From Actinomycetota bacterium (GTDB lineage: Bacteria > Actinomycetota > Acidimicrobiia > Acidimicrobiales > Ilumatobacteraceae), in contig JAPOJQ010000002.1 of assembly GCA_029978335.1 (NCBI GenBank), positions 62,001-126,000 on the forward strand: a stretch of DNA of 64,000 nt, written 5' to 3'. The notes beneath the pieces are model-generated. The model ran no database searches. It was given only the letters and a program-made list of their open reading frames with translations, and was not told the DNA's origin. Of this stretch, positions 10,617 to 17,635 are shown in pieces; the first letter of the stretch is position 1; each line of letters starts with the position of its first letter. Both the position numbers and the translations under genes were made by a program.

Positions 10617-10994
10617 GGGGCTGACCGGTTTCGACGTCAGTATCGCTTGGGCGAATCTGCGACCCGAGTTGCTCAGACTCGCAAAACGGGGCACCACAAA
10701 GAATTGCCGATGAGCAGTTCGCTCTCGCCGCCTGATCTCAGGTGAGTGAAGAGACATCGTGACCAGAAATGGCGCACGGGGCCGATCCACCGCAGCCCGG
10801 CAACAGAAGCGGGGGATGACGACGGGAAAGACAGTTGGCGGTGGGAAAGACCACTGACTCCGAGGAAAGACTTGGCGTTGACGTAAGTCAGTCGACCCGC
10901 CGATAAGCCAGCGTCAGGCTTGAAGCCGGGGATGGTCGTATCGGGTCCGTTCACGGGCTGATGGACGGGGGTTCGATTCCCCCCAGCTCCACCA
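10617..10994 (+). ncRNA. ssrA: tmRNA (ssrA)
   Basis: 5' GGGGCTGACCGGTTTCGAC and 3' GGTTCGATTCCCCCCAGCTCCACCA pair as a tRNA-Ala-like acceptor (GGGGCUG/CAGCUCC); internal tag ORF 10691-10735 in the LAA frame encodes APQRIADEQFALAA-stop. Confidence 0.93.
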
Positions 10995-10995
10995 A

Positions 10996-11023
10996 GGGGG
11001 ACTCGTAGAAATGCGGGTCCCCC
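10996..11023 (+). terminator. Hairpin downstream of ssrA
   Basis: GGGGGAC...GTCCCCC 7-bp stem immediately after the CCA end; no U-tract. Confidence 0.45.
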
Positions 11024-11063
11024 ACTCGTAGAAATCGCCACATCGGGACGTGTCCAGCAATGG

Positions 11064-11294
11064 TCAGACGACGGTTGCCAGTACCGCGCCGAAGACCACC
11101 ATGGCGACTCCGGCACCCTGGTAGAAGCCGTGCACCCGATCACCCGACCCCCAAAGGACCCGGGAGCGAGCAACCAAGAGTCGGTAGACGACGAACTCCG
11201 ACCTGGAACGGCCCCACCAAACGAACAACACGCCGACCATCGCAATGAGAAGACCCCACATCATCGCCATCCACCTCCATTGCTCACCGAGCAT
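11064..11294 (-). CDS. Small hypothetical membrane protein
   Basis: 76 aa with two predicted TM segments (MMWGLLIAMVGVLFVWW; GAGVAMVVFGAVLATVV). Confidence 0.55.
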   Translation of the reverse strand: MLGEQWRWMAMMWGLLIAMVGVLFVWWGRSRSEFVVYRLLVARSRVLWGSGDRVHGFYQGAGVAMVVFGAVLATVV

Positions 11295-11423
11295 CGGACT
11301 TCGATCGCACCCTACCCCGGCAACGCATCACGCCTGGCTCAATCGACGTGTGATCACTCCGACCTGAGCATGCGATCATGCGTCGCACTTCGGAGGCCTG
11401 GTCCCAGCCCATGTGGGCCAGCA

Positions 11424-12977
11424 TCACACTTCCGGCAGCGACAGCACGATTCGGTGCTTCTGCACTTTGCCCGACGGCGTCCGGGGAAGTTCGGCGATCC
11501 GCTCGAGCCGTCGCGGCCACTTGTACTTGGCCAAACGCCCATCGAGGAACTGGCGGATCTCTTCGAGTGAGGGGGCCGGGTCATCGGCGACGATTACAGC
11601 GACGACAGTCTCACCCCACCGCTCGTCGAGTGCACCAACGACTGCAACATCCCGGATACCCGGGTGTGCCATTAACGCAGCTTCGACCTCGGCCGGATAC
11701 ACGTTTTCGCCACCACTGATGATCATGTGCGACTTGCGATCAACAAGGTGGAGGTAACGGTCCACGTCGATGAAGCCGACATCACCGAGCGTGAACCAGC
11801 GCACTCCTTGGTGGACGACGGTGCTCGCCTCCGTGGCCGCGTCATTGTTGAGGTAGCCCTCCATCAGGAGCGGGGAGATGTATACAAGGCCGCGCTCACC
11901 AGTGCCCACCGGATCACCAGCATCGTCGAAGATGGCAACGGAGATACCGGGGAATACCCGACCACAGCTGCCCGCTCGACCCTCGGCGCGATGTGCCACC
12001 GTCGTGGCAAGACCGATCTCGGTCGCTCCGTAGAACTCGTGGAGTTCTGCGTTCGCGAATGTCACGAGAGTCGCGTCAATCGTGGTTCCGTGCAGCGGCG
12101 CGCCGCCTGTCGTGATCTGACGGACCGAGGTGGTGTCATACACTCCCTGAATCTCGTTGACTCGATCGAGCATCGTCGGTACCGCGAACCCAATTGACGT
12201 GCAGCGGTGGTACTCAATGTCGTGCAGCGTCTGGCGCGGATCAAAGGCGGACATGAGCACAACCTTCCCTCCGGCGAACAGGTGCGCCATGAGGAACAAC
12301 GTCGGTGCCTCGTGGAACAGCGGTCCAGGGATCAGCATCACCTCACCGGGCCCGTGCGCGTAGTGCGTCGCCGACAATCGGTAGTGGGCCACGAACTTGT
12401 GCTGGGTCTGCACGCACCCTTTGGGGAACCCGGTGGTGCCCGAGGTGTACCCGATGAAGAATGTCTCATCGCCAGTGGTCACGATCGGCGGTTCGGTGCT
12501 ATCCGCCTGACGCATCAAGGTGCCAAACGCCGAGTCCGGCCCCGACCACAACAGGATCCGTTCGGCGGGCAACGAGAGTGACCCGTCGTTCAGGAGTGAG
12601 CCGAGAACCTCTGATCTGGCGGTGTCGTGCAGGACGAGGTCTGCGGCGGAGTCGTTGACGACGTGGGCCACCTCGCGACCGGCGAAGTGGGTATTGATCG
12701 GCGTGACGCTGATTCCAACTTTGGCAGCCGCGAAGTACAGCACGACATAGTCGATGCTGTTTGCCATCATCACCGCTACGTTGCCGCCGCGTCCCAAGCC
12801 GAGTCCGACAAGGGCATGAGCGCAGCGGTTGACGTGCCCATTGAGCGCTGCCCATGTGTACTCGACGCCACCACTCACCACTGCGACGTCGTCAGAGCGG
12901 TGCACCGCCTGCCAGCGCAGCATCCCGCCCATCGTGGTGTGGTCGACGGCGGTCCGGGACAGGACGAGGTCGTCCAT
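11424..12977 (-). CDS. AMP-dependent acyl-CoA synthetase/ligase (FadD-like)
   Basis: Motifs FIGYTSGTTGFPKGCV, HEFYGATEIG, WFTLGDVGFIDVDRYLHLVDRKSHMIISGGENVYPAEVE, LPRTPSGKVQKH. Confidence 0.94.
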   Translation of the reverse strand: MDDLVLSRTAVDHTTMGGMLRWQAVHRSDDVAVVSGGVEYTWAALNGHVNRCAHALVGLGLGRGGNVAVMMANSIDYVVLYFAAAKVGISVTPINTHFAGREVAHVVNDSAADLVLHDTARSEVLGSLLNDGSLSLPAERILLWSGPDSAFGTLMRQADSTEPPIVTTGDETFFIGYTSGTTGFPKGCVQTQHKFVAHYRLSATHYAHGPGEVMLIPGPLFHEAPTLFLMAHLFAGGKVVLMSAFDPRQTLHDIEYHRCTSIGFAVPTMLDRVNEIQGVYDTTSVRQITTGGAPLHGTTIDATLVTFANAELHEFYGATEIGLATTVAHRAEGRAGSCGRVFPGISVAIFDDAGDPVGTGERGLVYISPLLMEGYLNNDAATEASTVVHQGVRWFTLGDVGFIDVDRYLHLVDRKSHMIISGGENVYPAEVEAALMAHPGIRDVAVVGALDERWGETVVAVIVADDPAPSLEEIRQFLDGRLAKYKWPRRLERIAELPRTPSGKVQKHRIVLSLPEV

Positions 12978-12981
12978 GGTG

Positions 12982-13422
12982 TCAGCCCGCAAGTCGGACC
13001 CGGACATCGCCGACACCGACAGTGTGGCCATCCTGATCGATCGCCTCGACACCAACGACGACGACGTGCTCACCCGGCGTGCGCGGGTGTAACTCCTTGA
13101 TTCGTCCGGTGGTCGTCACCGACGTTCCGACCGGCACGGGCCGGGTGAGCTTGGCCTCAATGCCGACGATGACGGCCCCGCGATCGCGCCAGTGGCGAGT
13201 GACCAGCGAAGTCATTCCCGACATGGTGAACATGCCGTGGGCGACCGTCTTGGGGGTACCAAAGACCTGTGCCCGCTCGGCCCAGTCGATGTCCGTGTGG
13301 ACTGGGTTGAAGTCGAGGTGGGCGAGCGCCGCAACGTCGATGACATCCTGGGTGACCTCGACGGTAATTGAAGGGAATTCGTCTCCAATGGAAAGCTCGC
13401 TGAAAGATATCGACTCGGTCAT
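12982..13422 (-). CDS. MaoC family dehydratase
   Basis: Hot-dog fold; AALAHLDFNPVHTDIDWAERAQVFGTPKTVAHGMFTMSGMTSLVTRHW (hydratase 2 motif). Confidence 0.88.
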   Translation of the reverse strand: MTESISFSELSIGDEFPSITVEVTQDVIDVAALAHLDFNPVHTDIDWAERAQVFGTPKTVAHGMFTMSGMTSLVTRHWRDRGAVIVGIEAKLTRPVPVGTSVTTTGRIKELHPRTPGEHVVVVGVEAIDQDGHTVGVGDVRVRLAG

Positions 13423-13433
13423 GGTGTTTCTCC

Positions 13434-13967
13434 TCAGGCGTTGGCGAACTGGGCGATGAGATCGCGGGTGGGCGGAAGCAGAAGCTGTACATACCAACGC
13501 GCCTTGAGCACGCCGTTCTGGTTGCGCAGCTCGATGAGATCCATCATGTAGTGCTTGTCGCGGCGGATCCACTTGTCATAGTGCGTGATGGTGGCGGTGA
13601 TGACCTCGCCAGGGCGGAAGTCCTCGAACATCTCGATCCGTTGACCCGGGTTGCGCGCGCCAGGTGTGCGGATCCAACTGCCGATCCCGGTGCCGATGCA
13701 GTAGAAACTGACCATCACGAGGAAGAGCGGGTGCGGAACTGGGTCGTTCGGATCGTTCGAGGCGGCATCCGTCTCTAGACACGAACGATTGAAGGCGAGA
13801 ATGTCCTCGACTCTGACCTCGAACGTGTTCTGAGCCTCAGCGGACTTGCCGATGACAATTTCATCCCAACACTCGTAACCCTCGACACCCTTTTTGAAGT
13901 CCCACTCGAACTCCCGTTGACGAAGGGTCAAGGGCTGCTCTGAAAGTCGTTCTGATGTGCTCATCAC
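13434..13967 (-). CDS. MaoC-like / FAS1-like dehydratase-domain protein
   Basis: Position next to MaoC; YECWDEIVIGKSAEAQNTFEVRVEDILAFNRSC...DPNDPVPHPLFLVMVSFY hot-dog N-half style. Confidence 0.7.
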   Translation of the reverse strand: MMSTSERLSEQPLTLRQREFEWDFKKGVEGYECWDEIVIGKSAEAQNTFEVRVEDILAFNRSCLETDAASNDPNDPVPHPLFLVMVSFYCIGTGIGSWIRTPGARNPGQRIEMFEDFRPGEVITATITHYDKWIRRDKHYMMDLIELRNQNGVLKARWYVQLLLPPTRDLIAQFANA

Positions 13968-13973
13968 TCCCCT

Positions 13974-13993
13974 TACCGACTGGTTAGTAGAAT
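13974..13993. promoter_or_regulatory. Candidate TetR-type operator in divergent intergenic region
   Basis: Near-palindrome CTTACCGACTGGTTAG (ACC-N4-GGT core) between the leftward MaoC-like operon and rightward TetR gene. Confidence 0.35.
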
Positions 13994-14167
13994 TTAGGCA
14001 GACTCGGTGTACCCTGTCAAGATGAGGATCAATCGGTCAGAGGTGCCTCATCTGCGGCCGAACTGTCTGCCCTTCCTGAACGGCTGTTCACCGATGACCG
14101 ACGATGCCGTCAGCCGCATTGGCCGAATGGTCTGCGCCGGCCCCCATCGAAGTTGGACGGGTTCACC

Positions 14168-14860
14168 ATGACGCGCAAGGCACTCGCTCGGACGCGTGCC
14201 GGCCTCGGCGTTGAGGTCATCACGACCATCGCCCTTGAGCTCTTCAACGACTTCGGATACGACGGCACGAGCATGGAGCAGATCTCAAGCCGACTCGGCG
14301 TCACGAAGGCCGCCCTCTACTACCACGTCGCCGGTGGCAAGGAGGAGATTCTGCGCCTGGCGATTCAACGTGTCATGGATCCGCTGTGGCTGTCGCTCCA
14401 GGAGCCCGGCGCACTCGAGGGAACCGCGTTCGAACGACTCACCCATGTCCTCGGGCGGCAGGTCGAGTTGATCCTGCGAGGGATGCCTGACATCGCCTAC
14501 TTCCTCCATCCGAAAGCGCATCACCCGCTGAGTTCAGAGGTTCGTGCACGCCGCCGCAGCTACGACGGCGCCATCCAGGACGTACTCGACGCAGCCATCG
14601 CCGACGGAGCCATTCGCCAAGATGTTGATGCCCGACTCATGCTGCGACTCGTGGTGGGCATGATCTACTCGATGAACGAGTGGTATCAGTCAACTGGTCG
14701 ACTGGCCGTCGATGAGATCCGCAACGCAGTGCTCGCCCTCCTGCTCACTGGTGTCACCCCTGGCCCCTCGCTCTTGACCGCAGACGAGGTCTCGGCGTAT
14801 TCCCCCATCTCCACTGAGAGCAACGCTCGAGCAACAGCTCCCCCAAGACGTATCAGCTGA
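14168..14860 (+). CDS. TetR/AcrR family transcriptional regulator
   Basis: N-terminal HTH: TTIALELFNDFGYDGTSMEQISSRLGVTKAALYYHVAGGKEEILRLAIQRV. Confidence 0.92.
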   Translation: MTRKALARTRAGLGVEVITTIALELFNDFGYDGTSMEQISSRLGVTKAALYYHVAGGKEEILRLAIQRVMDPLWLSLQEPGALEGTAFERLTHVLGRQVELILRGMPDIAYFLHPKAHHPLSSEVRARRRSYDGAIQDVLDAAIADGAIRQDVDARLMLRLVVGMIYSMNEWYQSTGRLAVDEIRNAVLALLLTGVTPGPSLLTADEVSAYSPISTESNARATAPPRRIS

Positions 14861-14948
14861 TGTCGACGTTCGATGACGACATGGAGCATCCCGCCATTCG
14901 GTGACAAACCCCACAGCGCGGTGAACTGACGGCAGTCGATGTGCACCG

Positions 14949-16109
14949 TTGACCAGCGACGAGCACATGTCACCCACTGGTCGTCTCATCTGCCACGATG
15001 ACACCGTGCTGTTCGACACCTCCACCATTGACCTCGATGCTTTCGCAGCGGCGACCGGCTGGGAGATCAAACCAGAAGGTGCCTGCAAAGGTGATGTGTG
15101 CGTGCCACTCGGCTCCAATCGGGACGCACTGGCGATCGCCGAACGACTAGGTATGGCAGTCGTCACCGATCAGGCCACAGGCCAAGTGGCCATCGGCCCG
15201 GCCTCACTCAGCGGACATGCACTCGACTCGGCCGACGCGCCTGACGTTGTGCTCCACGACCTCGACGGCAACGAAGTTGCGCTCTCGCAGTTCCGTGGCG
15301 AGAAGGTCGTGATCGTCAGCTGGGCCCCCTATTGAGGCTGCCGCTATGACCTGCCAGGTTGGCAGGCGCTGAACACCGAGCTTCGAGATGCCGGCACACC
15401 GGTGACGATCATCACCGTTGCCATCGAGACCGACGGCGCCGACGCCGTGCGCGAGTACATCGATGCAGCTGAACCTGAACATCCATCGTTGATCGATACC
15501 GAACATGTCCTCGAGCGAGCATTCGGTGTGGTCAACATCCCGAATGTGGTCTGGATCGACGAAGCGGGCGTGATCGTGCGGCCGGCCGAACCCGGCTGGG
15601 CTGGGCCAGCCGAATATCCGGACTGGCTGGCGAACCTCATGGCCGAGCGAGAGAGAAGGGCCGCCGAGCAAGGAGCAGAGGCGCTGGCCGCTCTCCGTGC
15701 GGGCCAGGACCGAACCTCGTACGCCGATGCCATTCGCGATTGGGCTGTCAACGGCTCGGCATCACGGTTTGCTCTGGCTCCCGACGAGGTCGTTGCCGCA
15801 TCACGCCCGCGCGATATCTCCAGGTCCGAAGCCGCAGCCCGGTTTGAACTAGGAGTTGACGCGTGGCGTCGAGGTGACCGTAAATCGGCATTTTCACACT
15901 GGCGTGACACCCATCGCCTCGACCCCGACAACTGGACCTACAAACGTCAAGCCTGGTCGCTGGTGGGGAACGAAGCCGCAGGAGGTGGGGAGCTTGGCCG
16001 CCTGATGCAATTCGGCGTCGATGATTCGTGGCCCTTCGACGGGGACTTCAACCGTGACACCGCCGCAACACCACCTGGCACCTACTACCCGAAGACCATC
16101 GACGTCTAG
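14949..16109 (+). CDS. Thioredoxin/TlpA-like redox protein, candidate selenoprotein (in-frame TGA at 15333-15335)
   Basis: Two track ORFs (14949-15335, 15402-16109) are in the same frame with only one TGA between them; joined protein reads ...LSQFRGEKVVIVSWAPY-U-GCRYDLPGWQALNTELRDAGTPVTIITVAIETDG...FGVVNIPNVVWIDEAGVIV... Confidence 0.75.
15350..15366 (+). promoter_or_regulatory. Candidate bacterial SECIS apical stem-loop
   Basis: CCTGCC-AGGTT-GGCAGG, 6-bp perfect stem, loop at nt 21-25 after the TGA. Confidence 0.55.
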
Positions 16110-16338
16110 CCCCCGGCACTGCCGGCGATAGCCAGAGGTGTTCACTACCCGCCGATAGTTGCTCACTTCATCTGGCACGAACGAATCGGCAGCGATCCGG
16201 CCCGAACGAGCCTCGGCAACCTGACAGCGTCCTCGTCAGGGTCCTCCTCAGGGTCCTGGCCTACGAATTTGCAAGGAAACGAAGGTTCACCTCACCGACA
16301 CTCGATACCACCTCGTCGGCTTCAATGGCGACGGTCAC

Positions 16339-17556
16339 TCACCCTCGGCGACGTCGCCATGCAGAAAAGCTGCCAATGGGCCCGTCCGACGGTGCGACCA
16401 ACCACGGGTACGGATGGATGACAACAGGTGCAACCCGACGGGCGATCCGATGGAAGCCGGGCACCGGGGCGAACGTGACTGCAACCGACCGGCCCGCAAG
16501 TACCTCGTGGGGATTGCCGCGGTATACCTCGAGCGCTCGCCGGGTCGCCAGATCAGCGAGAGACTCAACAAGGAACACGAGCCGCTTCGACGACAACTGA
16601 AGGCTGGCAAGCAACGGTTCGTCGAAGACGAACACCGCCGGGAGTTCAGAGTGAGCAGACAGCGCTGGATCGGCGTCACCGAGTGACTCAGCGGTCAGCC
16701 ACACCGCCGCGGGTTCGACCCCCGTCGACCTCATCGAGGACAACGCACCGGGATCAGCCACCAACCGGTGGCTACCTGATAGCTCAACTGGCATCCAGTC
16801 CGGCTCGTCAGGCCAGTCGGCAATCGGACAGGACGACCGATGCACGCATCCTCGACACAACTCCGGCGCCCGACGCTCAACTTGCGATTTGCTGAAGCCG
16901 TAGTGCTTCGACGAGCCAGTCCCCACGGTCCACTGCCAGCCCATGCGATTCGCCGCGCGAGTTCCATCGAGGAGGTGACGGAAAAAGTGCTCCTCCCCCA
17001 CCTGCCACGCGCCGCCACGCCGCACCGACCACTCGCTCGCCAGCCACATCCGGGTCTGGTTTACGAGCCAACCATCCCGCTCCAGTTCAGCGAGCGTGAT
17101 GTCGACACACGCCATCGAGCGGTCCCACGACACATCAGGGTCGACATGGGACTGCTCACGTCGCACTCCCCGAGCGCTCGCCGCGCCGTGATGCAGGTAC
17201 CAGTGGCGGGCGTACTCCTGCCACATCAACTCGTCGCGAAACTTGGCGACGTCCTTGCTCGGCCCACCAGCGACCTGGTTCCACACCTGTCTCAGCGTCA
17301 GCAGTCCGTGTCGGATGTAGGGCGACAGCCCTGAGGCGCCTCGGTCGGACTCGGGCAGCACCTGGTTACGGCGAGACGCATAGCCAGACACATCGAAGTC
17401 GGCGAGCGCCGCATCGGCTGCCGTCTGGCCACCGCGGAACCGTTCCGACCCGACGATGCTGTCTGCATCGCAGACCAGATGACCCAAGTGATCAGTCACG
17501 AATCGCTCGGCAGCCAAACGACCTCGATCAGGTGTTGGCAGCAGTTGTCCAGCCAT
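16339..17556 (-). CDS. Photolyase/cryptochrome-like protein with apparently permuted domain order (FAD domain N-terminal, alpha/beta domain C-terminal)
   Basis: N-half: GGQTAADAAL..YASRRNQVLPE..SGLSPYIRHGLLTLRQVW...FRDELMWQEYARHWY...NRMGWQWTVGTG; C-half: AAVWLTAESLGDADPALSAHSELPAVFVFDEPLLASLQLSSKRLVFLVESLADL...GNPHEVL...GSFSAWRRR. Confidence 0.82.
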   Translation of the reverse strand: MAGQLLPTPDRGRLAAERFVTDHLGHLVCDADSIVGSERFRGGQTAADAALADFDVSGYASRRNQVLPESDRGASGLSPYIRHGLLTLRQVWNQVAGGPSKDVAKFRDELMWQEYARHWYLHHGAASARGVRREQSHVDPDVSWDRSMACVDITLAELERDGWLVNQTRMWLASEWSVRRGGAWQVGEEHFFRHLLDGTRAANRMGWQWTVGTGSSKHYGFSKSQVERRAPELCRGCVHRSSCPIADWPDEPDWMPVELSGSHRLVADPGALSSMRSTGVEPAAVWLTAESLGDADPALSAHSELPAVFVFDEPLLASLQLSSKRLVFLVESLADLATRRALEVYRGNPHEVLAGRSVAVTFAPVPGFHRIARRVAPVVIHPYPWLVAPSDGPIGSFSAWRRRRG

Positions 17557-17635
17557 GGCCAGAGCGTCTCACCCTCTTGTCAGCGACGCCGCACGCTGCT
17601 CGTGCCCACACCGCATGCGCCCGATCGCGCGTGGC

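Noticed and set aside
10681-10713. tmRNA tag AKRGTTKNCR from the GCA at 10681
   Set aside because: Lacks the ALAA degradation signal; the ALAA frame with GCA at 10691 is far more plausible (kept as a finding because of the ambiguity)
15402-16109. Independent second gene starting at GTG 15402
   Set aside because: It begins mid thioredoxin fold and is in the same frame as 14949-15335; a single ORF with a recoded TGA (or a nonsense mutation) explains it better
16226-16258. Imperfect short tandem repeat (gtcctcNtcagg)n
   Set aside because: Only about 2.5 short copies in an intergenic region; not enough to claim function
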